A DNA stretch of 55,788 nt. Origin: Phyllobacteriaceae bacterium UBA1940. Lineage in GTDB: Bacteria > Pseudomonadota > Alphaproteobacteria > Rhizobiales > Rhizobiaceae. The stretch is from contig DDFA01000021.1 in the NCBI GenBank assembly GCA_002336975.1, positions 1-55,788 on the forward strand, given 5' to 3'. Positions 9,477-18,074 of this stretch are shown in pieces; positions within the stretch are counted from its first letter, which is position 1, and the number at the start of each line of letters is the position of its first letter. The position numbers were made by a program, and so were the translations under genes. The notes under the pieces were generated by a model, which searched no databases, had not been told where the DNA came from, and saw only the letters and a program-made list of their open reading frames with translations.

Positions 9477-10844
9477 ATGACTACTTCTCGTTTGGATCCT
9501 TTGATGTCCGGATTCTCCGGCTCCATACCCAGCGTGACGTCCGAAGCGGGTCTGACCGACCCATTGACCGGCCTCGGCAATCATCGCCGGCTCCTCGACA
9601 GAATCGCCCGCCTGCAGGCCGAGCGATCCCACGATCCTGCGCCATTCGCCATCGGCATTATCGATCTCGACGGGTTCAAGCCGATCAACGACCTGTTCGG
9701 CCGCGCCGCCGGCGACGAAATCCTCAACCAGGTCGGACTGAGGCTGCGCGCTTCGGTGGACGGCGATTCCGAGGTGACCCGACTTGGCGCCGATGAGTTC
9801 GCCGTACTGTTGCCGGCGACGTTTTCGGTCCAGCAGGCCCAGATCCAGGCCGGCCAGTTGATCGAAATCCTCGCGGCGCCCTATGATGCGTCCGGCCGCA
9901 CGGTCCAGCTCTCTGCGTCGGTCGGATGCGCGATCTGCAATGGAGACATGACGGCGGAAATGCTGATCTCGAAGGCCGAGACCGCACTCTACCACGCCAA
10001 ACGCTCGGGCCGCGGCAGGGTCGCCGTCTATTCGCAGCAGATGGAGGACGCGGCCAAACGCGTCACGCGGCTCGAGCAGGCGCTGCGCGAAGCGGTGGCC
10101 CGCGGCGAGGTCGAACCCCACTTCCAGCCGATCGTCTCGCTGGCGTCGCGCAGGACGGTCGGGTTCGAGGCGCTGGCGCGCTGGACCAGCGCCGAGCTCG
10201 GCAATGTCGCGCCCAGCGTTTTCATCGCCATTGCCGAGGAACGCGGCATCATCGGCCCGCTGTCGCAGCTTGTGTTGAAGAAGGCGATCGTCGCGGCGAC
10301 GCAATGGCCGGGCGACCAGTTCCTGTCCTTCAATCTGTCGCCGTCGCAACTGGTCGACCAGAACACCGGCCTGCACATCCGCTCGATCCTGGATGCGACC
10401 GAGTTCGACCCGTGCCGGCTCGAGATCGAGATCACCGAAACCGGCATCATGAGCGACCCGGTGTCGGCGCTGAAAATCATCTCCGACCTGCGCGATGCGG
10501 GCATCCGCGTGGCGCTGGACGATTTCGGAACCGGCCAGTCATCGCTTGGCCGGCTGCGGGAATTCCCGTTCGACAAGCTGAAGATCGACCGCTCCTTCGT
10601 GGCTTCGATGTTCGACGATCGGGCGTCGGAACACATCATCCGCGCCATCCTTGCAATGTGCGAAGGCATCGGGCTGTCGGTGGTGGCGGAAGGCATCGAG
10701 CTGGAATCGCAGGCCCGCCGCCTGCTGCAGCTTGGCTGCGTCGACGGACAGGGCTACCTGTTCGGCAAGCCGGTGGACGCATTCTCGACGCTGAACTTGC
10801 TGCGTAACGGACCGGATCTCGCCGGGACCAGGCTGGCGAGCTAG
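9477..10844 (+). CDS. Cyclic-di-GMP protein: degenerate GGDEF domain plus intact EAL domain
   Basis: The product is about 455 residues, with no membrane segment or sensory domain visible. The GGDEF domain starts LTDPLTGLGNHRRLL. Its signature reads GADEF (residues 104-108) instead of GGDEF, though metal-site aspartates in IIDLDGF remain. The EAL domain starts near residue 200 and keeps the catalytic set: EAL at 231-233, N in FNLSPSQL, E in EITETG, DD in LDDFGTG, K in LKIDRSF, E in AEGIE and Q in GQGYLFG. It therefore probably degrades cyclic di-GMP, with the GGDEF half perhaps acting as a GTP sensor. The start is uncertain: TTG 9429, ATG 9477 and ATG 9504 are all possible and none has a strong ribosome site. 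Confidence 0.88.
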   Translation: MTTSRLDPLMSGFSGSIPSVTSEAGLTDPLTGLGNHRRLLDRIARLQAERSHDPAPFAIGIIDLDGFKPINDLFGRAAGDEILNQVGLRLRASVDGDSEVTRLGADEFAVLLPATFSVQQAQIQAGQLIEILAAPYDASGRTVQLSASVGCAICNGDMTAEMLISKAETALYHAKRSGRGRVAVYSQQMEDAAKRVTRLEQALREAVARGEVEPHFQPIVSLASRRTVGFEALARWTSAELGNVAPSVFIAIAEERGIIGPLSQLVLKKAIVAATQWPGDQFLSFNLSPSQLVDQNTGLHIRSILDATEFDPCRLEIEITETGIMSDPVSALKIISDLRDAGIRVALDDFGTGQSSLGRLREFPFDKLKIDRSFVASMFDDRASEHIIRAILAMCEGIGLSVVAEGIELESQARRLLQLGCVDGQGYLFGKPVDAFSTLNLLRNGPDLAGTRLAS

Positions 10845-10911
10845 ACCGTTTGCGCAAAGCGCCCCCTTGAGCGCCGTCACAGGTCCCGGTACCATCAAAC
10901 CGGGGGAACTG

Positions 10912-11679
10912 ATGATTGACACAGCGCGATATCCCGACCTCGACGGCAAGGCTGTCCTGATCACCGGCGGCGGCTCCGGCATCGGGGCGGCGCTGACCGA
11001 AGGCTTTGTGCGGCAGGGCTCGCGGGTGGCCTTCATCGACATCGACGCAGCGTCGAGCGAGGCCTTGTGCGACCGGCTGGCCCGGGAAGCCGGATCGCGG
11101 CCGCTTTTCCTCAACGCCGACCTGCGCGATATCGACGCGCTGCGCGCCGCGGTCGCTGCGGCGGAAGCGCGGCACGGCCCGGCGCTGGCGCTGGTCAACA
11201 ACGCCGCGCGCGACGACCGGCACGACATGATGGAGGTGACGCCGGACTATTGGGACGCCAACCAGGCGGTCAATCTCAGGCCGCAATTCTTCGCCGCCCA
11301 GGCGGTCGCCGACGGGATGAAACGGAACCGGACCGGATCGATCATCAACTTCACCTCGACGTCCTTTATGCTCAATCTCGGCAACATGCCGTCCTACACC
11401 ACGGCGAAGGCGGGCGTTATCGGCCTGACCAAGGGGCTGGCCGGGGCGCTTGGGCCGCACGGGATCCGCGTCAACGCCATTGCGCCCGGCTGGGTGATCA
11501 CCGAACGCCAGCAACAGTTGTGGGTGACCCCCGAAGGCCTGGCGGCCTTCATCGAGAGACAGTGCATCCGCGAGAAAATGGTCGCCGCGGATATTGTCGG
11601 GCCATGCCTGTTCCTGGCGTCGGACGCCTCGCGGATGATGACGGCGCAGACCATGATCGTCGACGGCGGGGTGATGTGA
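10912..11679 (+). CDS. SDR-family sugar dehydrogenase
   Basis: This 255-residue classical short-chain dehydrogenase carries the cofactor motif TGGGSGIG, with FIDID at the end of beta-2 suggesting NAD preference. The structural NNAA is present. The catalytic set is Ser in FTSTSFM plus YTTAK (Tyr and Lys). The C-terminal GPCLFLASDAS and VDGG are typical. The ATG at 10912 follows GGGGGAA; the longer TTG start at 10867 has no support. Its stop overlaps the GTG start of a SMP-30-type lactonase, so it probably oxidises an aldose to the lactone opened by that enzyme, as in oxidative arabinose, xylose or galactose pathways. The actual sugar cannot be read from sequence. Confidence 0.85.
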   Translation: MIDTARYPDLDGKAVLITGGGSGIGAALTEGFVRQGSRVAFIDIDAASSEALCDRLAREAGSRPLFLNADLRDIDALRAAVAAAEARHGPALALVNNAARDDRHDMMEVTPDYWDANQAVNLRPQFFAAQAVADGMKRNRTGSIINFTSTSFMLNLGNMPSYTTAKAGVIGLTKGLAGALGPHGIRVNAIAPGWVITERQQQLWVTPEGLAAFIERQCIREKMVAADIVGPCLFLASDASRMMTAQTMIVDGGVM

Positions 11680-12548
11680 CGGCGGCGCGCATCCTCAACG
11701 AGCATCGCTGCCTGCTCGGCGAGGGTCCGACCTATGATGTCGCGGCCGGCGCGCTCTACTGGTTCGACATTCTCGACCGTCAACTGCTGGAGCAGGATCT
11801 CGACACCGGGCGCTTCGTCCGCCACGACCTGCCGGTGATGGCGAGCGCGCTGTTTGCGGTCGATCCGCAGCGGCAATTGCTGTTTGCAGACGACGGTTTC
11901 TACCTGCGCGACCGGGCCAGCGGCGCGCTGAAACTGCACACCGCGCTGGAACAGGACCGACCCGGCAACCGCTGCAACGACGCCCGCTCCCACCCCAGCG
12001 GTTCGTTGTGGGCCGGCACGATGGGCCGCAAGGCCGAACCAAATGCCGGCGCGATCTACTGGTTCCGGGCGGGGGCGGTGCGGCGGCTCTATGACGGCGT
12101 CACCATCCCGAATTCGATCAGCTTCTCGCCGGACGGGACGATCGGCTATTTCACCGACACCGTAGTCGGGATCCTCTACCGGGTCGACCTCGACCCGGCC
12201 ACCGGCCTGCCGACCGGCGACCCGAAAATCTATGTCGACCATCGCGGCCATCCGGGCGGGCTGGACGGATCGGTGGTCGACCTCGACGGCGTGTTGTGGA
12301 ACGCCCGATGGGGCGCTGGCTGCGTCGACGCCTATTCAAGCGACGGCGTGCGATTGGAAAGCATCGCGCTTCCGGCGGCGCAGACCTCGTGCCCGGCCTT
12401 TGCGGGCAAGGACCTGACGCAGATGGTGGTCACCTCCGCGACCGAAGGCATGGACGACGCGGCGATGACGGGCGACCCCCATGCCGGCAAGACCTTTGTG
12501 CTCGACCGGCCGATGCGCGGGCAAGCCGACGCGGCGGTTGCGATCTGA
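11676..12548 (+). CDS. SMP-30/gluconolactonase-family sugar lactonase
   Basis: This 290-residue six-bladed beta-propeller of the SMP-30/regucalcin family hydrolyses sugar lactones with a divalent metal. Recognisable blocks are LGEGPTYD (the first metal-binding Glu), CNDARSHPSGSLWAGTM (the family NDG-type block), IPNSISFSPDG (metal-binding Asn) and GGLDGSVVDLDG (metal-binding Asp). The start is a GTG at 11676 overlapping the stop of the dehydrogenase by 4 bp (GTGA), which shows translational coupling. Upstream in-frame sequence is only the shadow of the dehydrogenase gene. It most likely opens the lactone made by that dehydrogenase. The next gene starts 2 bp downstream. Confidence 0.9.
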   Translation: MTAARILNEHRCLLGEGPTYDVAAGALYWFDILDRQLLEQDLDTGRFVRHDLPVMASALFAVDPQRQLLFADDGFYLRDRASGALKLHTALEQDRPGNRCNDARSHPSGSLWAGTMGRKAEPNAGAIYWFRAGAVRRLYDGVTIPNSISFSPDGTIGYFTDTVVGILYRVDLDPATGLPTGDPKIYVDHRGHPGGLDGSVVDLDGVLWNARWGAGCVDAYSSDGVRLESIALPAAQTSCPAFAGKDLTQMVVTSATEGMDDAAMTGDPHAGKTFVLDRPMRGQADAAVAI

Positions 12549-12550
12549 CG

Positions 12551-13606
12551 ATGGCGGACCGGGCGCAACTCGTCCTCGTCCACGAACCGGAAGCCGCCTG
12601 CCGAAAGCGGCTGCTCGCCGGCGGCATCGGGGCGCGGCAGGCGCTGGAAATATCCTCCTACCTGGCCCAGTCGACCGACCTCGCGCCGGAATTCGGCGCC
12701 ATCGCCGACGCCTGCGCGGCGCGCGGCGTCGGCTTCCTGCCGGTTGAGCTGGACGACGCGCCGGCGCTGCTGCCGTCGCTGCACGGCGCAGAGGCGGTCG
12801 TGTGGACGCTGACCGACGGCATCGCCTATTTCCGCGGCAGCGCGGCCCCGGCGCTGGCGCGGCTGACGGACCTTGCCGTGTTCGGCAGCGACGACAGCCT
12901 GTTCGGCCTGTGCCAGGACAAGTTCAGGTCGGGCGCGGTTTGCCGAGCGCTTGGACTGCCGATCCCGGAAGCCGGACTGGCGCGCGACGGCGCGTGGATC
13001 GTCACGCCGCCGCCATCGCCGACGGGCTGGTTCGTCAAGCCGAACCGGCTCGGCGCCAAGGTCGGCATCTGGCCCGATTCTCGGGTAAGCGACGAATTTG
13101 CGGTGCTGGAACTGAGCCGGCGGATTTTCGAGAACTATCGCGACGACGCGATCGTGCAGCCCTATGTCGCCGGGCGCAATGTGCGCGCCAGCTTTCTGGC
13201 CGTCACGCCGGACGCGGGCGCAAGCGACATCGGCGTCGCATTCGTCGACGCCGGCGGCGATTTCCAGACCATGGCCGACAGCATGGCGCTCTATGGCGAC
13301 ACCGGCGCAGCGGCGCGAGGCGACGGCAGCTACCGCGAGCCGGTTCTGGTCCCGGTCGCCGACAGCCAGCCGGCAGCCGACAAGGCAATCCGCGAGATCC
13401 TGGCCCGGATGATGCAGGGACTGGGCCTGCGCGACGTGTTCTCGGCCGACTTCAGGGTCGAGGCGAACGACATCGTGCACCTGATCGAATTCGAGGTCTG
13501 CCCGGGCCTGCCGTGCTTCGACTTTCGCGCCTATTGCGCCGCGCGGTGGACGCTTGGCCTGCCCGAGGCGATGGCGGCCGCGGCCGCGGCGCGCCTCAGA
13601 CCCTGA
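12551..13606 (+). CDS. D-alanine-D-alanine ligase-like ATP-grasp protein
   Basis: This 351-residue ATP-grasp protein joins a carboxylate to an amine via an acyl phosphate. The N-terminal domain is unusual and starts with an Ala/Arg-rich segment. The ATP-binding half runs from DKFRSGAVCRALGLPIPEAG through WFVKPNRLGAKVGI (nucleotide-binding Lys) and DAIVQPYVAGRNVRASFL. The metal-binding end is LIEFEVCPGLPCFDF, where Ddl has EINTxPGM: the usual Asn is Cys here, so metal binding may differ. It follows the lactonase by 2 bp, so it is in a sugar-oxidation operon rather than a cell-wall cluster. The substrate is unknown. It ends flush against the convergent rlpA-like gene, with no base between the stops. 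Confidence 0.75.
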   Translation: MADRAQLVLVHEPEAACRKRLLAGGIGARQALEISSYLAQSTDLAPEFGAIADACAARGVGFLPVELDDAPALLPSLHGAEAVVWTLTDGIAYFRGSAAPALARLTDLAVFGSDDSLFGLCQDKFRSGAVCRALGLPIPEAGLARDGAWIVTPPPSPTGWFVKPNRLGAKVGIWPDSRVSDEFAVLELSRRIFENYRDDAIVQPYVAGRNVRASFLAVTPDAGASDIGVAFVDAGGDFQTMADSMALYGDTGAAARGDGSYREPVLVPVADSQPAADKAIREILARMMQGLGLRDVFSADFRVEANDIVHLIEFEVCPGLPCFDFRAYCAARWTLGLPEAMAAAAAARLRP

Positions 13607-13948
13607 TCAGACCTTGGCCATGCAGATCGAGGTGTGACCGTGGCCGATGAAGCCGAGCCGGCCGGCCGCGGCCTTCGACAGGTCGATGACGCGTCCCTTG
13701 ATGAACGGGCCGCGGTCGTTGATGCGAACGACGACGCTCTTGCCATTCTGCTTGTTGGTGACGCGCACCTTGGTGCCGAAGGGCAGGCTGCGGTGGGCGG
13801 CAGTCATCGCCGATGGGTTCATGCGTTCGCCGGAGGCCGTTTTCGACGTCAGCGCGTACCAGGATGCCTTGCCGCACTGGGCCGCGGCCATGCCGGAGGA
13901 GAGAGAGAGCATGGCGAGCGACGCCGCCGCGATGGTGAGTTTCCGCAT
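13607..13948 (-). CDS. Small secreted RlpA-like double-psi beta-barrel protein
   Basis: This 113-residue protein has a clear signal peptide ([23 protein letters not shown]). A single RlpA-like double-psi beta-barrel follows: [20 protein letters not shown], then [28 protein letters not shown] and [15 protein letters not shown]. RlpA proteins bind or cleave denuded peptidoglycan at the septum. This one lacks the SPOR domain and has no convincing lipobox, so it is a short periplasmic or secreted version. The ATG at 13948 has an AAGGGATG site; the longer frame to 14053 adds no signal-like sequence. Its stop directly abuts the stop of the ATP-grasp gene, so convergent transcripts probably overlap. 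Confidence 0.85.
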   Translation of the reverse strand: MRKLTIAAASLAMLSLSSGMAAAQCGKASWYALTSKTASGERMNPSAMTAAHRSLPFGTKVRVTNKQNGKSVVVRINDRGPFIKGRVIDLSKAAAGRLGFIGHGHTSICMAKV

Positions 13949-14133
13949 TCGGTTGGCATCCCTTGCCGTTGATCCGGCAGGGGCATTAGGGGCAGAAGGC
14001 GGGCTCAATGTGGTGCGAATGCGGCTCCGGCAAGGCGGGACCGCCGGTTCCATAAACTTTGGAGTCGCGCCGCAACAGTTTGTCAGCCCGGCCGACGCGG
14101 CGGGAGCGCGGCGCGGCCGGCGCCGCCGAAACG

Positions 14134-14823
14134 CTATTCGTCGGTGAAATATTCCCGGTTCATGTCGCGGATCCGGTGAATCTTGGTGTCGATCTTGTGC
14201 AGGTGGTCGCGCATGCGGCGCTCGGCCAGATCGGCGTCGCCGGCGAGGATGGCGGCGGCGATGCCGCGATGCTCGTCGATGGTCACCGGCATGCCCAGAG
14301 CCAGGGACAGGTAACGGACACGGTCCATCTGGATCTTCTGCGCATCGATCAGCTTCCAGGTTTCCTCATGGCCCGCCTGCAGCGCGATCAGCCGGTGGAA
14401 GGCGTCGTCGTGACGATGAAACTCACGGAACTCATTGGCGTCGGAGGCTTTGGTCTGGAGCCGGAACAATTCGTCATAGACATCCGGCGCCAGCGTCGCC
14501 GACGCCTCGGTCGCCTTGCGCACCAGCGCGACCTCGAGCGCGACGCGGATGAAGCGGGCATTGAGCACCTCGCGGATGGATATGCGCACGATCTCGGTCG
14601 ACCGCTGCGGCCTGATCCTGACCAGCCCCTGCTCCGACAGCTGGATGAACGCCTCGCGGACCGGCTGGCGCGACACGCCGAAGCGGGCGGCGATGTCGCT
14701 TTCGGAGATCGTATCCCCGGGCTTCAGGTCGAGCCCTACAATGGCGTCGCGTAGCGACTGGGCGATGCGCCTTGCGATGGTCGGGCGGACGTCGTCGGCG
14801 AAATCGCGGGCTTCAATGTTCAT
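14134..14823 (-). CDS. GntR-family (FadR/FCD subfamily) regulator of the uronate operon
   Basis: This 229-residue regulator has an N-terminal winged helix-turn-helix ([20 protein letters not shown], then [20 protein letters not shown]) and a C-terminal all-helical FCD ligand domain. The FCD domain shows metal/ligand residues in [11 protein letters not shown], in DEHRGI and in [12 protein letters not shown] regulators of this type, such as UxuR and ExuR, sense sugar acids and usually repress. The gene diverges from uxaC, and a perfect 6-2-6 palindrome (14860-14873) lies in the 89-bp gap. This makes it the likely local repressor of uxaC-TRAP-kduI-kduD-kdgF. The effector, presumably a uronate or KDG-type intermediate, is inference. 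Confidence 0.88.
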   Translation of the reverse strand: MNIEARDFADDVRPTIARRIAQSLRDAIVGLDLKPGDTISESDIAARFGVSRQPVREAFIQLSEQGLVRIRPQRSTEIVRISIREVLNARFIRVALEVALVRKATEASATLAPDVYDELFRLQTKASDANEFREFHRHDDAFHRLIALQAGHEETWKLIDAQKIQMDRVRYLSLALGMPVTIDEHRGIAAAILAGDADLAERRMRDHLHKIDTKIHRIRDMNREYFTDE

Positions 14824-14859
14824 GCTTCGCCTTCTTCAGAATCGGAGTTGACATAACAT

Positions 14860-14873
14860 GTATGGTTCCATAC
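14860..14873. promoter_or_regulatory. Perfect palindrome, probable GntR operator upstream of uxaC
   Basis: GTATGG-TT-CCATAC is a perfect 6-bp inverted repeat around a TT centre. It lies between the divergent GntR gene and uxaC. A TTGACA at 14848-14853 places the palindrome in the spacer of a possible promoter whose -10 region would fall near 14871-14876 (weak match). Binding here would block that promoter. The octamer TGTATGGT (14859-14866) recurs in inverted orientation at 36412-36419 upstream of the uxaA-type gene. Assignment to the adjacent regulator is inference. Confidence 0.6.
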
Positions 14874-14912
14874 GAGATGATGGCACAGGATTTCTCGGGA
14901 GGAAAGTCCGGC

Positions 14913-16319
14913 TTGGCGTTGCTCAACAAAGATCGTCTGTTTCCGACCGATCCCTCGGTCCGGGACATCGCGCGGGGCCTTTACGCCGAAGTCGCGAACC
15001 TGCCGATCGTCAGCCCGCACGGCCACACCGATCCGCGCTGGTATGCGCTGAACGAGGACTTCGAGAACCCGGCGCAGCTGCTGGTCGCGCCGGACCATTA
15101 TGTCTTCCGCATGCTGTTCAGCCAGGGTGTGCCGCTGGAAAAGCTCGGCGTGCCGCGCGTTGACGGCGGCCCGGTCGAGACCGACCCGCGCGCCATCTGG
15201 CGAGTGTTTGCGTCCAACTACCATCTGTTCCGCGGAACTCCGTCACGTCTGTGGCTCGACCATACGTTCGAGACGCTGTTCGACCTGGATCAACCGCTAT
15301 CGGCGGCGACAGCCGACGTCTACTACGATTCGATCGACGCGCGCCTCAAGCAGGACGACTACCGGCCGCGCGCGCTGTTCGAGCGTTTCAACATCGAGGT
15401 GATCGCCACCACCGAAGGCGCGCTCGACGACCTGCGCTGGCACAGGCAGATCGCCGAGTCGGGCTGGAACGGCCGGGTGGTGACCACCTACCGGCCCGAC
15501 TCCGTGGTCGATCCCGATTTCGAGGGATTTCGCGACAATCTGGCCGCGTTTGGCGAGCTGACCGGCTGCGACACCGGCAGTTGGCGAGGCTATCTCGAGG
15601 CGCACCGGCGCCGCCGCGCCTTCTTCCGCCAGCACGGCGCGACCGCCACCGACCACGGCCACGCCACCGCCGACACGGCCGACCTGTCGCAGGAGGCCGC
15701 CGCGAAACTCTACGCCGCCGTCTCGACGCGCGAGGCGACCGAGTCCGAGGCCAGCCTGTTCCGGGCCCAGATGCTGACCGAGATGGCCAGGATGAGCGTC
15801 GAGGACGGTATGGTGATGCAGATCCATCCGGGCGCGCGCCGCAATCATTCCGCCGGCATCTTCGCGCGTTTCGGGCGTGACAAAGGCTTCGATATTCCCG
15901 GCCGCACCGACTACGTGCAGGCGCTCAAGCCCCTGCTCGACGCGGTCGGGCTGGAGCCGAACCTGACGGTCATTGTCTTCACCCTCGACGAGACAGCCTA
16001 TGCGCGCGAACTGGCGCCGCTGGCCGGAGCCTACCCGGCGCTGAAACTCGGGCCGGCCTGGTGGTTCTTCGACAGCCCCGCCGGCATCCGCCGCTTCCGC
16101 GAACTGACCACCGAGACCGCGGGGTTTTACAACACCGTCGGCTTCAACGACGACACACGCGCTTTCCCGTCGATCCCGGCCCGCCACGACGTGGCGCGGC
16201 GGGTCGACTGCGCCTACCTCGCCGACCTCGTGGCCGGCGGGCAACTGCGCGAGGACGAGGCGGTCGAGCTTGCGCACGACCTTGCCTACCGGCTCGCGAA
16301 AAACGCCTACCGACTTTGA
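14913..16319 (+). CDS. uxaC: Glucuronate (uronate) isomerase
   Basis: This roughly 468-residue member of the UxaC family of the amidohydrolase superfamily interconverts glucuronate/fructuronate and galacturonate/tagaturonate. Signature blocks are LPIVSPHGHTDPRWYA near the N-terminus (metal His residues), EVIATTEGALDDL, MQIHPGARRNHS, then GPAWWFFDSPAGIRRF and FNDDTRAFPSIPARHDVARR near the end. Start: ATGs at 14877 and 14880 are adjacent to the operator and lack a ribosome site. TTG 14913 has GGGAGGAAAG at good spacing and gives ALLNKDRLFPTDPSVR, the usual family start. It heads an operon with the TRAP genes 28 bp downstream. The annotated start could reasonably be moved to 14877. Confidence 0.9.
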   Translation: MALLNKDRLFPTDPSVRDIARGLYAEVANLPIVSPHGHTDPRWYALNEDFENPAQLLVAPDHYVFRMLFSQGVPLEKLGVPRVDGGPVETDPRAIWRVFASNYHLFRGTPSRLWLDHTFETLFDLDQPLSAATADVYYDSIDARLKQDDYRPRALFERFNIEVIATTEGALDDLRWHRQIAESGWNGRVVTTYRPDSVVDPDFEGFRDNLAAFGELTGCDTGSWRGYLEAHRRRRAFFRQHGATATDHGHATADTADLSQEAAAKLYAAVSTREATESEASLFRAQMLTEMARMSVEDGMVMQIHPGARRNHSAGIFARFGRDKGFDIPGRTDYVQALKPLLDAVGLEPNLTVIVFTLDETAYARELAPLAGAYPALKLGPAWWFFDSPAGIRRFRELTTETAGFYNTVGFNDDTRAFPSIPARHDVARRVDCAYLADLVAGGQLREDEAVELAHDLAYRLAKNAYRL

Positions 16320-16347
16320 CCCAGAACGAGATGCAGGGAGGACTAGC

Positions 16348-17322
16348 ATGAACATGATCCGGAAACTGGCGGCGACCGCCGCCATGACCGCCTTGATGAC
16401 AGCCGGCGCGCTGGCGCAGACGGTGCTGAAATCGTCGGATACCCATCCGGACGGCTACCCGACGGTTGAAGGCGTCAAATATTTCGGCGAACTTCTGAAG
16501 GAACGCACCAAGGGACGCTACGCGGTGGAGGTCTATCACTCGGCGCAGCTTGGCCAGGAAAAGGACACCATCGAACAGGTGCGTTCGGGCGTGATCGAGC
16601 TGAACCGCATCTCGATGGCGCCGTTCAACGGCACGGTGAAGGAAACCATCGTTCCGGCGCTGCCGTACATCTTCCGTTCCGAAGACCATATGCACAAGGT
16701 GATGGACGGGCCGATCGGCGACCAGATCAAGGCGGCGTTCGAGCCGGCGGGTCTTGTCGTGCTCGCCTATTACGACGCCGGCGCGCGCTCGTTCTACAAC
16801 AAGACCCGGCCGATCAATTCGGTCGCCGACATGAAGGGCCTGAAGTTCCGCGTCATCCAGTCCGACATCTTCGTCGACATGGTGGCCGCGCTTGGCGCGA
16901 ACGCCACGCCGATGCCCTATGGCGAAGTCTATTCGGGCATCGAGACCGGCGTCATCGACGGCGCGGAAAACAATTTTCCCAGCTACGACACCGCCAAGCA
17001 TTTCGAGGTGGCCAAGAACTATTCGCTCGACGAGCACACCATCCTTCCCGAGGTGTTCGTGATGAACAAGGCGGCGTTCGACAAGCTGACGCCCGAGGAC
17101 CAGGAAATCTTCAAGCAGGCCGCCAAGGACAGCGTCGGCAAGCAGCGCGAATTGTGGGCCGCCAAGGTGGCGGAATCGCGCAAGATCGTCGAAGCCGGCG
17201 GCGCGATGATCACCACACCGGACAAGCAGGGTTTCATCGACGCGATGAAGCCGGTCTATGAAAAGCACGTCACCGACGAAGTGCTGAAGAAGATGGTCGC
17301 CGACGTTCAGGCGACGAAGTAG
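16348..17322 (+). CDS. TRAP transporter substrate-binding protein (DctP family)
   Basis: This 324-residue periplasmic binding protein has a signal peptide (MNMIRKLAATAAMTALMTAGALA, cleavage near AQT). The DctP fold is recognisable from KSSDTHPDGYPTVEGVKYFGE, YHSAQLGQEKDTIEQVRSG, YDAGARSFYNKTRPI, the carboxylate-clamp arginine region GLKFRVIQSDIFVDMVAALGA and GVIDGAENNFPSY. Such proteins deliver organic acids to the QM permease. Between uxaC and kduI the ligand is probably a uronate or unsaturated uronate monomer or dimer. ATG 16348 has AGGGAGG. Strong hairpins follow the gene (17340-17393), which would let it be expressed above the permease genes. Confidence 0.92.
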   Translation: MNMIRKLAATAAMTALMTAGALAQTVLKSSDTHPDGYPTVEGVKYFGELLKERTKGRYAVEVYHSAQLGQEKDTIEQVRSGVIELNRISMAPFNGTVKETIVPALPYIFRSEDHMHKVMDGPIGDQIKAAFEPAGLVVLAYYDAGARSFYNKTRPINSVADMKGLKFRVIQSDIFVDMVAALGANATPMPYGEVYSGIETGVIDGAENNFPSYDTAKHFEVAKNYSLDEHTILPEVFVMNKAAFDKLTPEDQEIFKQAAKDSVGKQRELWAAKVAESRKIVEAGGAMITTPDKQGFIDAMKPVYEKHVTDEVLKKMVADVQATK

Positions 17323-17339
17323 TGCGGCGATAAGAAGGA

Positions 17340-17393
17340 CCGGAGGGCTCACCTCCGGCCATCTCGGCCGCATCCCCTGGCGGGATGCGGCCG
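17340..17393 (+). repeat. Two tandem hairpins between TRAP binding-protein and permease genes
   Basis: Two perfect stem-loops sit in the 159-bp gap. The first is CCGGAGG (17340-17346) and CCTCCGG (17352-17358) around a 5-nt loop. The second is a 12-bp stem, 17365-17376 with 17382-17393, around CTGGC. No T-run follows, so neither is a complete intrinsic terminator. They are well placed to protect the upstream mRNA from 3' decay or to reduce read-through, as is common after abundant binding-protein genes. Confidence 0.7.
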
Positions 17394-17481
17394 TGGATGT
17401 CGGCGTTTCTCGATCCCGCTATCTGGATCGGATCGGGCGAGCGTCGCTTACGCCGGATTCCAACCACGACAGGTTACCCCG

Positions 17482-18072
17482 ATGAGCACCGCACTCAGGA
17501 CAGGCGTTCCCTTGATCACCCGCATCAACACCGCGGCGCTGTACGCCGCCGGGATCGGACTGGTGCTGATGACGGCCTTTGTCGCCTATCAGGTGTTCTG
17601 CCGCTATGTGCTGAACGACTCGCCGTCGTGGACCGAGCCGGGCGCGGTGATGCTGATGAGCTGGTTCATCTTTCTCGGCGCGGCCGTTGGCGTGCGCGAA
17701 AACAATCACCTCGGCTTCGACGTGCTGCTCTACGTATTGCCGCCGGCCGCCAAGAAATGGCTGCGGATGATCTCCGACTTCGTCGTCGCCGCCTTCGGCG
17801 CCGGCATGATCTGGTATGGCGGCAATCTCGTCGGGCTGACCTGGAACACCACATTGCCGGCGCTCGGCATCTCCGGCGGCTGGGACTATATCCCCGTCGT
17901 CGCCGGCGGCGTGCTGGTGCTGCTGTTTGCGCTGGAGCGCATCATCCTGCGCTTTGGCGGCGCGCCCATCGACGAGGCGCTCGACGAGCTGCCGTCGGCG
18001 GAAGTCCAGGTCGAACTCGACAATGTCGAGGAAGTCCGCCGCGACGCGGCCGAGCTGAGCAGGAGGGGCTGA
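17482..18072 (+). CDS. TRAP transporter small permease (DctQ family)
   Basis: The product is 196 residues with four predicted helices, the normal DctQ topology. Family features include VFCRYVLNDSPSWTEPGAVMLMSWFIFLGAAVGVRENNHLGFD, where the conserved E-P and G-A-A-x-G-x-R lie. The C-terminus is an acidic tail (about residues 170-196) longer than in many DctQ proteins. It forms the integral membrane complex with the DctM-type subunit encoded 2 bp downstream. The ATG at 17482 follows the long hairpin region; its ribosome site is modest. Confidence 0.9.
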   Translation: MSTALRTGVPLITRINTAALYAAGIGLVLMTAFVAYQVFCRYVLNDSPSWTEPGAVMLMSWFIFLGAAVGVRENNHLGFDVLLYVLPPAAKKWLRMISDFVVAAFGAGMIWYGGNLVGLTWNTTLPALGISGGWDYIPVVAGGVLVLLFALERIILRFGGAPIDEALDELPSAEVQVELDNVEEVRRDAAELSRRG

Positions 18073-18074
18073 CC

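Noticed and set aside
17340..17393. Intrinsic terminator splitting the TRAP operon
   Set aside because: The stems are strong but no T-run follows on the + strand, and the permease genes downstream lack an obvious promoter.
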